Positions 35,431-46,292 of a DNA stretch of 64,000 nucleotides are shown piece after piece. Positions within the stretch are counted from its first letter, which is position 1, and every line of letters starts with the position of its first letter. The stretch covers positions 151,625 through 215,624 of the forward strand of contig VTPC01090543.1 of the NCBI GenBank assembly GCA_011009095.1. The letters are read 5' to 3'. The notes under the pieces were generated by a model. The model was not told the DNA's origin, did no database searches, and saw nothing but the letters and a program-made list of their open reading frames with translations. This stretch comes from Ignelater luminosus (lineage: Eukaryota; Arthropoda; Insecta; Coleoptera; Elateridae). Both the position numbers and the translations under genes were made by a program.

Positions 35431-37589
35431 AAACTAGTGTAGATAAGGATTTCTGATATGTAAGATAATATTCTTTATAGTTTTTCACTATAATGGCATT
35501 TGTGAACTTTCAGTTATATAACGTTGTATTGATGAAAACGTATGTTCTAATATCTTAATTTTCAGAATAAAACCAACCCGCAAACGAACTCATTTTTAAA
35601 GTACAAATTCGAAATTTCGAGTAACACTGAATTTAATCTAAACACCAAATACATTCACAGTTTTGTGAATTGAGAATATCTCACATTGCCCTTTATATTT
35701 TTTACTTTCCTTAAGCTTTAATTGATATTTTCTTAATTATTTGTTTTTGTGGCTGGATTCCAATCTGCAGAAAGCTATACCATTGACAGAAAACAATGAA
35801 AGTTGACCCAAAATCTAGTCCAACATTTTTGGAATAGATGGGTAAAAGAATAGAATCTACTATAAACCAAAGCATATCAAACAATCTTTATTAATTAAAA
35901 TAACTTTTACAGTTGTCTAGTGTATTAACTTTGTAAAAGCACATACTCATTCTAATATCTTGTTTTATTCATAAACAGAATGAAACATGAACATCTTGGA
36001 AATCGTATACGATAAAGCTTTGCACTAGCTGATTCTGATTTACTTTCTTAATAACAACAGAAAACTGAAAAAAGTTAAATTTGTTCAGTAAATTATGTAA
36101 ATAAAAACAAAATTTAATGAAACATCAATTGCTAATTTAAGTTTAGACAATTAGTTGATACAAATATGTTTCTGCAATATTTGATTTATAATAAATATTA
36201 TAGTACGCCATATTGTATCCAATGTAATGTTTAATTTACCGCACAAGGCTTTGTACCGATATAAATTATATTCCAGATTAATATTCATGATACTCGAAGG
36301 CTAATCACAAAATCGATTTAACCCAATTTGAAAACTTGAGGACGTTTCTTTATTGCGAAATTGCGGTTAATTAATAGCAAACTGCTAAATAAATATCTAG
36401 AATATTCAGCACTATGGGTAACCTAATGCTATTATCATTGTAATTAATATTTATTAAAACATTTGCAAAACCAATACCCCACAGAGTAAATAAAACCGAC
36501 AATAACCGTGATGCATATCAGTGTTTTATTTACAAGACAATCTATGTATATGAAAAACTGAAAACAGAAATGCCTTTATTATTTTATTATTCTAGCGTTA
36601 TATTCTGAAATCGATGTCATCAAAAGAGTACTACCCTATAATTTGCTTTAGTAAGTGCAGGTAGAATAAACGAAAAAACTTCCTTTAGAATTAAATTGTA
36701 TGCATTTTTCCAACGCAATGTTACTTTAAAAATTACTTTGTTCCAACTTTCTAACAAAACTGAAAAAGACGCAGTGTGCAGCTTCTATTGTGTATACAGT
36801 AGTTAAATTATAGCCGTCTATAGATAATTATATTCAGGTCGAAGAGATCAAAACTTTCCACAATATTCGATCTACTACATGTTTGCTTCACATGGTATGT
36901 TCACTTAATGTAACACGACAAGTAAAAATAGAGTTCATGTAAACAAACAGCTTTTAGTATGTACGACAACAGTTTCGTCTGTAAATAACTTTTTTCGCAT
37001 TTTCTTTGTGTATTAAGAAAAGCTTTATTGAATTTGGGTGTTTTGTTTCTTTATTTACATTAATATAGAAAGTCTACATTAAATAAAGGATAGAAATTAT
37101 ATTTATTATTATTATTATATCATGCTTACTTTTATTCTTGTCTACTGCTGCTTAACTTCAAACAACTTTTTGTGTACTATGATACGTTTTTAAAGTTTAG
37201 GAAAAAATTAAAAAAGAAGGTAAACTCGTAGCTCTATCATTATTTAAATTTTCTAAGAGGTTGTCTTTTATAATCATGTAACTCTATCACTGCATATTTT
37301 ACTTAGGCAAAACTCGCTTACTCCATCATGATAACACATATGAGGTCTAGTATAGATTGCCTACATATTATTATTTTTAAATTTTATACTGGCCAAACGA
37401 ATTTATTTGTTCATTTTGATTATGTGAAACATGCATTCTTCATAGTGTCTTCACGTGGAAAACCGATTTTAAATTTAGATTTGAAAGACGTAAAGGAAAA
37501 TAGTAAAACAAACATGAGCTCTTTGAGGGTGGTTTAAATTTACTTTATAATTATCTTGTTTATTAGAATTTAATAGAGGTATGAACAAT
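35431..37589. other. No recognisable gene
   Basis: About 2.1 kb of very AT-rich sequence. A 69-codon plus-strand open frame (37328-37537) has no motif that I recognise. No terminal repeats were found. Confidence 0.5.
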
Positions 37590-38560
37590 AAGCCGTCTAG
37601 ACGACATTCGAAACGACAACATATTAATGAAAAAGCTTAGAATGTAAAAAAACAAAAATTAAATCACGAGAAGGAGCTGCAGTATAATGAAAGACAAAAG
37701 ACTGACGGAAACAATACTTACGATAAAATTAGCACCGAACTAAAATTAAAGCCACGATGTAAATGTACATTAACGAACAAGACAATGAATTGTTTGAATT
37801 TTACACAAGAGAACAGACCAGATATGTTTAAAAGTTTTTAAGGGCAAGAATTGCTGAACAAGAAGATGTATGCCCAGTTACTCGTAGAAGCTACCTACGT
37901 CTACGACCGAGAAGAGGTTGTACATTTAAAGATTATTTAAAAAAGGACAGTGAAGGGTTCGAGTATGTAAAACATTTTTTACATGAGGTTTCTGCTTCAA
38001 AAAGATTTGTAAGCAGACAAAAATATTTTAAGATAGAAAATCTTTAGTAGATTTTTCTTTTCAGTTCATAGAATAAAGTAGAATCTCATTACTGCCTCAC
38101 TTCTCCAAACAAACTTTACCTGGAATCGTTGAGCAATTCTACAACTCTTATGTACAAGATCAAGAAACCAAAATAAAAATAAAAATTTAAATAATTCTAT
38201 GGTTGGAGACACTATCATAGAATAAAAGTTCTTAGACAAAGACCACACCCAAATGGAGGTAGACTCTATGCATTCTAACATACTTAGAACGTGTTTCAAG
38301 AAACACAAACATAACACACCAGCAGACTATATCAGCGTCTGTGCAAGAGCTAGAAGAACACGCAGTCCATATATTCTACATTATTTAGAGCATACGTACT
38401 TGCAATAAATTCAGTTTTTCAACACTATAAGATTCAAAAAAAAAGTAGGTGAGCTTGTTGTAACAGACATTAGAGCATTAAGGTATACTCCCTATAAAAA
38501 CATTTTTTTAACCGAGATTTACAAAAGAATGGCCTCCTTAGCCTGTAATAAAACAGACTT
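37590..38560 (+). pseudogene. SD-GQN family, copy D (N-terminal Cys region and C-terminal core)
   Basis: The N-terminal part reads LKPRCKCTLTNKTMNCLNFT and then RPDMFKSF (about 37748-37835), the same C-x-C...C plus R-x-x-x-F arrangement as copy B. RRGCTFKDYLKKDSEGFEYV (about 37912-37970) fits the next segment. The middle, including the SDxCxGQN box, is not readable. From about 38245 the frame gives HTQMEVDSMHSNI, then NTPADYISVCARARRTRSPY and VGELVVTDIRALRYTPYKNI (about 38450-38505). This corresponds to the GHTxMExDSxHxxIE version of the GH box and the downstream TPxDY...ARTxPxPY...VVTDLRALxY segment that I recall from related hypothetical proteins. The Glu after HSNI is replaced. Several stops are present. 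Confidence 0.6.
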
Positions 38561-39325
38561 TTACCCCTAACAAGTCCATGACTTTTCAAAATTTTACTCT
38601 ACTCGAATAGCTATTTAAACAAACTAAATTTGACAATCTTCAGCTGATCGTCATGAGTACTATAACAACATACCTTATGACTCTTGATTAAAATTCTGTA
38701 TATAAGTACGTGTCTTGTATAATAAAACTTTTGTAAATGTTGGAAGAAGAAAATCTAGTGTTAACCATTTAAAAAATTCCAGTGAAGTATAAAGCATTTT
38801 CTCGTGAAACAAAGTATCTCCAGTTATTTACTAAGAGCTGATTCTAATTATATTATAATTATAATAGTTTTAGAAAAATAAATATATAAACAGTCTTAAT
38901 TAAAAAACTGTGCTTTAATTCTAAAAAAAGTGTTGTTTGCGTTTCCTGTAAAATTTCGATTTTTGGAGTTACGAGGCTATGATTGATTGATTTTTCTTTC
39001 TTAGTAAAGAAATGTAAGTATCAGTGTCAGTGCCTGATTTATGAGTATTTTCTTTGAATAGGTAGAGATACCTAGTTAAATATCTTTATCCTTATTATTC
39101 TACCGAATATGAAGATATTAAAGATTTCTAAACTTTTAATACATTTCAGGCAGGTTATAAGGAAGGTGACACATACTTAACAAATTCTTTTATTCTTCAA
39201 CTGTATATATTGTGCTTATTAGAAATGATAACGCCTTGATATGCTTCATTGCAAAATTTCTTTTTTTTTAAGTTTGCGTTCCATAGCTATAATTCTAAAT
39301 TATTTTAAAACTTTCATATTTTTTT
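38561..39325. other. No recognisable gene
   Basis: AT-rich sequence that separates copy D from the next relic. No open frame or repeat of note was seen. Confidence 0.45.
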
Positions 39326-39329
39326 GTAA

Positions 39330-39840
39330 TGGGCGATAGTGACAATGCAAGTTTTCTACACTCATCATCTTCAACATTACAGACACTAACTATTTCTCAG
39401 TCTGGTAGTAAGTTTGGAAATTCTGAAAGATCAGCAGCCATAAGCGGTACACTTTTTCTTAAACATGTGACACGCAAAGTGTAAAGAAGAACAAGATAAT
39501 CGTCTTTTGTGTTAAATACGAACCTGATATTAAAGTTAAAGAGGATATAAAAATCCAACTTCGAACCTGATTACTCATTTAAAGCGGCTTGCATTGAAAA
39601 ATGGTATCGGACGAACATAAAACATATATCCGAAGATTGCAAGATCCACGCACTTTTAGTAGAGTAGTAGACTTACTATGACTACACTACCAACAACCTC
39701 AACACAGTCTTTTTCCATAAATCGGATATTACCTTAGCATTTAAAATGTAGATCGCACACCTTAAACCTTTGTACATCAGTTGAAGTCAACACCCCTGAC
39801 AGGGTCTGTAAAAGAACCTTTGAAGGCACTTTAGATTTGT
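39330..39840 (+). pseudogene. Possible hAT transposase N-terminal relic
   Basis: ATG at 39330 opens MGDSDNASFLHSSSS and a serine-rich leader. After a frameshift, NPTSNLITHLKRLALKN (about 39560-39605) resembles the TSNLxxHLKRxH end of a BED zinc finger. Further on CRSHTLNLCTS (about 39750-39780) resembles the C-x-AHTLNL box of hAT transposases. The intervening catalytic text is not readable. The motifs are short, so the call is tentative. Confidence 0.35.
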
Positions 39841-40189
39841 TTTTATTATTAGATGTGTTCTAACATACATTACAGGTGATTTGTAATTTGCAATGGAGTT
39901 TGGCTGTTACTGTGTTACTGCATGAACTTGAAATATATGTGATGCATTGTGTTCTTTCCAAAAGGAAGACTCATGCCTACAGTACAGGAATAATTATGAT
40001 TTGTACTCTTTGCCTTACAAAATGAATTCTCGGCTAGTGTAAGTGAAATTATGAACATATAGCTTTTGAGATTTTCATACTCAACTGGTGTAACTGATTG
40101 CTAAGGACTGTACTTCCTGCATTATAAAATTATAATCACAGCTAATATTCAGCTAGGTTTTGTTATATTTGTATAAATGATTGCTCTAG

Positions 40190-41660
40190 AGGTAGACTTA
40201 CGCTTGAAGAGGCTCTGCAGATACTAAATTCAGATGATTGAGAAACATCAACAAATGGTATACATGTAAATCCTCCTAAAGTTTATATCTTAACAGTTAA
40301 GGAGTCAGGTGATGAAGAAGACAGTGGGCAGATAACTACTGACTTCAGCAAAAGTTGTTTTGAGTTGCAACAACTGCATAGGTAGAACTGAAGGTAACGT
40401 CGAAGTTAGCCAAGAAAATTTTGTAGAATATGTCGGTTATGTGCGTAATCCAAAAATATGATCAAATTTTTCTTGGATTGAGGGAGATCTTTGTGTAAGC
40501 AATTCTACATTTCCAACTCCAGATTATTCTTCGTTTGTAAATAAGCAGTCTAAAGTTTATGCTCAATTTAAAAATGCTACTGATCCTTAAATAACAGCAG
40601 AAGAAATGAGAGCAATTGCTAATTTTATGCAGGTACGATAAAAAACCAGAAAAAAGCTACTACTGGGATGCTGGAGCAGACGTAAGAAATATTATGGCAG
40701 CAGAATCAATGCGGAGCAATATGTTTTTTGGCATCGTACTATTTCTGCACTGTGCTGATAACAATAAACCAAACTTAAAAGACAAAACTTGGAAAGTGAA
40801 GAGACTTATAAAGAAGTTATAAGATAAATTCTTGAACTATTTTGTTCCTGAAGAGCAACTTAGCTTTTGTAGTGTCCCACGCCTTTCAACACTTCTTAAA
40901 AACCAGAAAATTTTAAAAACATTTACTTTTAGGAACGTGACGTCACGCCCTAGACCTTGGCAAAAAAAGGTTTTGTCGTATGTCAGTTAATTCCTTTCAA
41001 AGATACTTTAATATTTCTTTAGAAATATTTTAAACGTTCACAAATTGTAAATTTTTGTAAAAAGTAAAGAATTTTGCTTTTGTATAATACCTCCTAAACT
41101 ACCTACCGCGATATTCCCTTGAAGATCCTCAGATCACTTAAGCATTTCCAACTTCTATGGAAAACACCTCAGAACTACAAGCCTCAGCCTTTGTTTATGC
41201 ACAGGTATAGTTTACATAAAAAGCTTGTCAAATTTTTACAGACCCTCAATTAGTGTTTGAATCTCAGCCAAATACCAACTCATATCAGTTGGTCAGTTTT
41301 TTTTACAGTTCCACAGCAGTTGTAACTACTTGTTAGACTGTTTATAGAGTGCTAATAAATAATTTTAATTATTTTATACCTTTATTTATTATTCTAAACA
41401 ACAGTACTAATATTATCACCTTAACATGGCTCTTAACAGTGATATAACATACGTAACACTCGAACTTCTTCACTTTGATGAGACCATGGTTAAATATTAC
41501 GGTTACTACAAATGCAAACAATTTATTCGTGGCAAACGAATAAGCTTTTGATTGCATTAAATGCATCTTTTGCCTACATGATAAATTTTGACATGTACCT
41601 AAAAAAATGGTCTTTAGCGAGGAAAATGCAAAAGTACTTGGGAAACCTGCTTAATCTTTT
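40190..41660 (+). pseudogene. piggyBac-type transposase relic (copy 2), part before the mariner
   Basis: Pieces in order are: RLTLEEALQILNSDD (about 40196-40240) and IHVNPPK, then an acidic ESGDEEDSG (about 40303-40330), the N-terminal region of PGBD4-like proteins; KSYYWDAGADVRN and SMRSNMFFGIVLFLHCADNN (about 40650-40755), the start of the catalytic domain; KLKDKFLNYFVPEEQLSF (about 40810-40867); and then only at 41460 LHFDETMVKYYGYYKCKQFI plus RGKRI, which continues the LSxDExM box. About 590 bp of foreign sequence therefore splits that box. The gene resumes after the mariner at 42904. Stops and frameshifts occur. Confidence 0.85.
40868..41450. mobile_element. Unidentified ~590-bp insertion inside the piggyBac gene
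   Basis: The piggyBac LSxDE box is cut after LSF (40867) and resumes at about 41458. The inserted DNA starts TGTAGTGTCCCACGCC, contains GTGACGTCACGCCCTAG, and ends AT-rich with several AATAAA-like words (41350-41390). TG at the start and late polyadenylation signals would fit a solo LTR, but I could not find a matching CA end with a target duplication. Its identity is unknown. Confidence 0.35.
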
Positions 41661-41667
41661 GTTCATA

Positions 41668-41693
41668 CGTTGGTTGTTCCAAAAGTTTTGAGA
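41668..41693 (+). repeat. mariner left terminal inverted repeat
   Basis: 26 bp, an exact reverse complement of 42878-42903. Identity ends at the 27th base. Confidence 0.95.
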
Positions 41694-41832
41694 TTTGATC
41701 AAACCGAGAGCAATTGATAAAATATTTTTATTGGATTTTATAGCCTAGCTTGTTTTGGGTTGTCAGACCAAGTTGCAACCTGTTTCTGCTGTTTACTTGT
41801 TTTTTTTATAGTATTTCAAATTAAATGCTACA

Positions 41833-42842
41833 ATGAAGTTGAAGCTTGAGCATTTCGTGCAATGATTTACTATGATTTCAAATGCGCGTTGAATGTGGAT
41901 AAGTATGATAAAAGATTAAATGATGTTTTTGGTAAAGAAAGTCCTTCTCGGGCAACAGTATATCGGTGGTACAGTGAATTTAAACCAGGACGTACAACAA
42001 TGACAGACGAAGAAAAAAGCAAACGACCTAACACTGCAGGCACTCCAAAAAACGTTAATTCCGTTGAAAATCTAATAAGAGACCATCGTCGATTAACTTG
42101 TTGAGAAATCCAGAATATTATCGGCATTGGATCAGCAGCAGTAGAAACGATTTTACACGAACGCCTACGTGTTAAAAAACTTGTGTCCCGTTGAGTGCCA
42201 CATTCGCTTATTTAAGGACAGAAAAGCGCAACGAGTCGATTGGTGCCGCTACGTGCTTAGGAAATTTGATAATGGCAATTCTAAGTATGTATTTGACATT
42301 GTTACTGGAGACGAAAGCTGGATATACCAGTTTGATCCAGAATTAAAAAGACAATCTCGATTGTGGGTGTTCGAATGTGAAGAAAGACAAACAAAAGTAA
42401 GAAGACCAAGAAGCGTTAAAAAAAATGATCGCCAGGTTTTTTGCACCAGTGCCTTTTAAGACACAAAAGACTGTTACCGCTGAGTGGTATGTTACCATCT
42501 GTCTACCATGAGTCTTTCGAGCGATCAAAGAAAAACGATTGAGGGCGGGATTGGGCGCATTCAACTTTATCACCACAATGCTGTTGCACATGCAACCGGT
42601 AGAACATCTGATTCTTTGCGGAATAATTTAATTTTCACGGTCGGCCACGCACCATATTCTTCGAATTTGGCGCCACGCGATTTCTTTTTATTCCCTAAAA
42701 TTCCCTGAAGATGCGTTGGTGCTATTTGAAGAAGAGGTACGAGCATTGTCTGAAGAAAAGTGGAGATTATGTTTTGAAAATTGGTTTTCTCGAATGAAAC
42801 TATGTATAGATGCTGCTAATGAATACTTCGAACAAATTTAAT
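41833..42842 (+). pseudogene. mariner transposase, inactive
   Basis: The N-terminus MKLKLEHFV is one frame off the main ORF, which begins MIYYDFKCALNVDKYDKRLN (41862). The DNA-binding part has PSRATVYRWYSEFKPGRTTM (about 41943-42003). The catalytic domain has VTGDESWIYQFDPELKRQS (about 42300-42356), with the first catalytic Asp present. The second box reads LYHHNAVAHA (about 42559-42588) where HHDNAPAH is expected, so the codon for the second Asp is deleted. The third box reads LAPRDFFLFP (about 42668-42697), with Asp present. The C-terminus has CIDAANEYFEQI-like text before a stop near 42840. A stop after RRLTC (42102) and frameshifts near 42460 and 42700 also break it. The WIY-x-x-DPE wording differs from Mos1-like mariners. 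Confidence 0.9.
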
Positions 42843-42877
42843 AAAAAACTTTTTTAAAAAAAATTTGCGTGTTTGAT

Positions 42878-42903
42878 TCTCAAAACTTTTGGAACAACCA
42901 ACG
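42878..42903 (-). repeat. mariner right terminal inverted repeat
   Basis: The mirror copy of 41668-41693, followed directly by the TA target duplicate. Confidence 0.95.
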
Positions 42904-42905
42904 TA

Positions 42906-43700
42906 CGCTAATAGAGTTACCAAACCTTGCCATATTAATTATTTCTGACAATCTGTTTAAGGGAGTAAATCTTTTAAATTATTTAAGTGAAAATGGATAT
43001 CGAGTCACAGGCACGATGCGGGAGAAATGTATTCCCAAAAGTTGTCCATTAGCGCACAAAAAAGCCATAATCAAAAATTAGAAACACGGTGAACAAAATT
43101 CTGTTTTGGATAGTGAGCATGGAATACAGTTCGTAAAATGGTTTGATAAAAATCTTGTTATAGATTTTTCCAAAAAGACAAAAAGAACATTTGGATGTCA
43201 AAAGCACATCTAATTGAACAATGTAATAAATATATGGGGGGTATGGATACCCTGGATAAAAACATCGCCAGGTATAGAATCTCTATTAGGGGCAAGAAAT
43301 GGTGGTGGTATTCGATTGCTCAACTACCATTCAGAAGAGAAATTATCCAAGTGTATCTCACATGTTACAGTATAGCTAGTAAAGGTTCAGGAGGTCCATC
43401 GTAATCGTAATCGCTAATTGTTAGTTTGGCTAGAATTTTCTCAACACTGCACTGCAACACTGGCTCAAAATTCAAACTTGCTCACATACTTTATGCAGCG
43501 CATAAAAGATTTCAAACAGAGCCTGAATGCTGTCGAGCTGCACTTCCCTCCGAGCAAGTGCTGAGACTAGCGACGAAACTGTAACAGGGAAGTATAAAGG
43601 CAAGCCGGATCATGTGTAACGGCCGTAAGAGATCTGTGAAGGTCGTATTTTTGTTGAACACAGTATGTAGGTTCGGTTATGATATATGGGACATTTCATT
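42906..43700 (+). pseudogene. piggyBac-type transposase relic (copy 2), part after the mariner
   Basis: The gene resumes with ISDNLFKGVNLLNYLSENGY and RVTGTMREKCIPKSCPL (about 42942-43055), the family's FDNLFT...YRxTGTxRxNRxPxCPL segment. VKWFDKNLVIDFS (about 43135-43175) fits the xxWxDNxxVxxxS segment. HLIEQCNKYMGGMDTLDKNI and ARYRISIRGKKWWW (43204-43308) are excellent matches to the YNxxMGGVDxxDQxxxxYRxxIRGKKWWW block. After a stop at 43402, weak C-terminal text with Cys residues continues to about 43700. Some blocks are strikingly well preserved compared with copy 1, which suggests a younger insertion. Confidence 0.85.
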
Positions 43701-44309
43701 TCAACTGGTCCACTTACATACAGTTTCCTTCTAGTTAATTTTCATTATGATACAGTACATGATGAGTTCTTTGTGCCAGATAATACTACTTGTTAGATCT
43801 CCCTTTAAAAATACAGTCTGACAAAAAGACTTGGCACTTTGCATCTCGAACACTAAAGAAACCTTGCTGTTCTATACGTTTAAATGCCAGAAACAGATCT
43901 AATAAAGTTTCTATTGATTATTATATAAAACAATTATTTATTAAATTTCAGTTTCCTTTCAACGCATTCCTTTATTTTCTTGTCACGCTGCAAATTTGAC
44001 TGCCTAATATTCTTCTATTACAAATGTTTACTTGAAAACAATTGTAAACTAAAATTAACTGTGGTAAAATGCTTTTAAATCCACGTTTACATAAAGTTCG
44101 TTAAATAAAATTAGTGAACCATTTGCTATTTCATTAATCTTCTTTTCAGAAATTTTTAGATTGATATAATGAAGGTAAACTGAATTCTAGGCATAGAATA
44201 AAATTTTAAATCAGCTGTACAATGAAAAATCAAAATTAACATGCAAATACAGTAGTTTATTGTTATTATTAACTCTTTTGGTAACCTTTAAATCAAATCA
44301 GAATCTTAA
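43701..44309. other. No recognisable gene
   Basis: AT-rich sequence. A short frame at 43790-43999 (+) is not recognisable. The right end of the piggyBac element, with its TTAA and terminal repeat, should lie near here but I could not identify it. Confidence 0.4.
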
Positions 44310-44945
44310 TTTATTTTGTTAATGGACCACAAACCACACCATTTAGCATGTCAAGATCTTGTTTATCTAATCAATTTCTAGGTAGCAAGTTGTAAAAGCG
44401 AGAAGCAAAGTAGTTGGTGTTTTCTGCTACAATAGTTTTCTGAGCTTTAGCGGTTTCTACCCTTTCGTTTACTACAGTTCTGGTTGTATATGTATGTTCG
44501 ACCCACGTAGTCTTCAGTATTTTTGTAATGTTGTATTGTAACGAATTCTATGAACAAAGTTTTGATGTTATACAGCTGTGCTTCTTCAAATAATGTTTTT
44601 GTGAGATACGTACATTTATCAATTATTTAATATAATTTTCAAGAAAGTGTTTTGTGTTATAATCAACGGTTTGAACGTCGTTTTATAGATCTCTCCTCAT
44701 TCTGTTATTTCAAAAGTAATAATAAGATATTAGTTTCGCTTTTTCTGTTTAATGTCACAAGATTTCTATTGAACAATATTTCTACTGATTTTATTACATA
44801 ACGCATCTCACTTAGAGTTTATAAAATACAAAACAGTGTTATCTGTGTATGATATGATGTCAAAATCGCTTGGAAGCTGTAAGGCATAATTGAGATAAAT
44901 GGACCTAGTACATTGCCTTGTGGTACTCCTCCAGAAAGAAAGTAC
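44310..44945 (-). pseudogene. LINE relic (RT palm and C-terminus), CR1/jockey-like
   Basis: Minus strand from 44945: GGVPQGNVLGPF (about 44925-44890), then in another frame LPSDFDIISYTDNTVLYF (about 44875-44820), with the YADD box changed to YTDN. The C-terminal domain follows: LFEEAQLYNIKTLFIEFVTI (about 44590-44530), then YKNTEDYV, and TRTVVNERVETAKAQ with NTNYFASRFYNLLP (about 44490-44390). The last block matches the Y-x-TR...YxxxxxYNxLP end of CR1 and related LINEs. About 45340-44945 may contain upstream RT text, but I could not align it. Confidence 0.7.
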
Positions 44946-46292
44946 ACATTGTCGCGTTAACAATTTTTGTTTGGCTTTTTACCATTCATTACGATAATTA
45001 AAAATATTACATAGCCCAAAACGGTTCATATTGGCACAACTCTGTTACTAACTAACTTCTAAGTTTTAGACCGGTTCTGCTGAACTGAACCCTGAAGGTA
45101 GCTCTTGCATATGGCAAGGACGTACCACCTCAGCAAATACTTGTTGATGCATGCATTTAACAGGAATCTTTGCGTATGTCAGTTTCTGATTGATACATTG
45201 TCTGATCGTTACTTTTGATGTTTTGGTTTTGCATACAATTTTAGCAAGAGTGGCACATTTGTTGCTGACATGACATCGTCAAAGTAACACAATATTCTGT
45301 TTAAGGAGATAAGCTTATCACCTCGAATGCAAGAAATTTTACGTATAAGAAAATTGCTCTAAATAAACAATTTAAAGCTATACATAAAGATTCAGAACAA
45401 ATGTTTGAATTAATTTCAAATATAATTATTGTATTTAAATATTAAACTTCGCAATTTGAATATACCAGCAGTGGTTCTAATGAGGCACTGTTACAAAAAA
45501 TTACTTTGAAGTAATGCATATACATACATAAATATAAGCACGTATTAACAACTAACCTCGACTTTATCTAAAGACATGCATTGTCAAGATTTGCTATCAT
45601 TGCAGCCCGCTAGTCTGCTCAGCCTTACCTTTTACGTGGACAGCTTGAAATATACTTTGTAATTAACTTAACTTTCGTTAAGTAATGCTCCGACGAGTGA
45701 GTTGAGCAGGTAATAAAAGAATAAATTGGAAATAGCCCTAAGTGACAAAATTTTACCCATTATTCCTTGGTAACCTCTTGCTTTAGTTTATTTTGCAGAA
45801 AGCCCTTCTGAGAACACAATAGTACGAAAGATCCGAAGCTTTATCACTTCACAAACACTTCAAGAAGTGCTCTCTAATAAATATACTATATTGGTTGTCA
45901 CACAGAGCGAATTCAAACTATACTTTTAATCTTTTCTTACCACATTTTTTGTTTTTCTGGACCCTTTACAAAGCTTTATTACATTAAAATGTTGCGAAAT
46001 CTTAAACAATGAACTTATGAACATATCAATTTTTTTTTAACAACCGTGGTACTATTATTTATTTATCTTTCAGCAACTATAACTATTTACCCCTTCTGTT
46101 ACATTTATGCATATTGGTGCAGCTATGAATTATGTTGAAAAGTGCTTTAGCTTGAGTGGCGGATCGCTAAGTCATTGGCAAAACTATTTCAGGATTGTAT
46201 TCCTAAATTTTATAATAAAGATCTCCGTCCTGAAGGAATTGTAATATAGGTATTGTATTTTGTATTTCAACATAAAGAATACCACCACTGTC
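44946..46292. other. No certain gene
   Basis: The first 400 bp may be degraded LINE sequence. At 45560-45740 there is a short patch of more even composition with a CGACGAGTGAGTTGAGC word, which could be conserved non-coding DNA. The rest is AT-rich. Confidence 0.3.

Larger units (their letters stand above)
41668..42903 (+). mobile_element. mariner transposon (1236 bp), full length, defective
   Basis: The ends are a perfect 26-bp inverted repeat starting CGTTGGTTGTTCC (41668-41693 and 42878-42903), flanked by TA on both sides (41666-41667 and 42904-42905). This is the standard Tc1/mariner target duplication. The length is typical of mariner. It is inserted in the piggyBac gene in the same orientation, at the segment just before that gene's FDN box. 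It is therefore younger than the piggyBac insertion. Confidence 0.95.
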
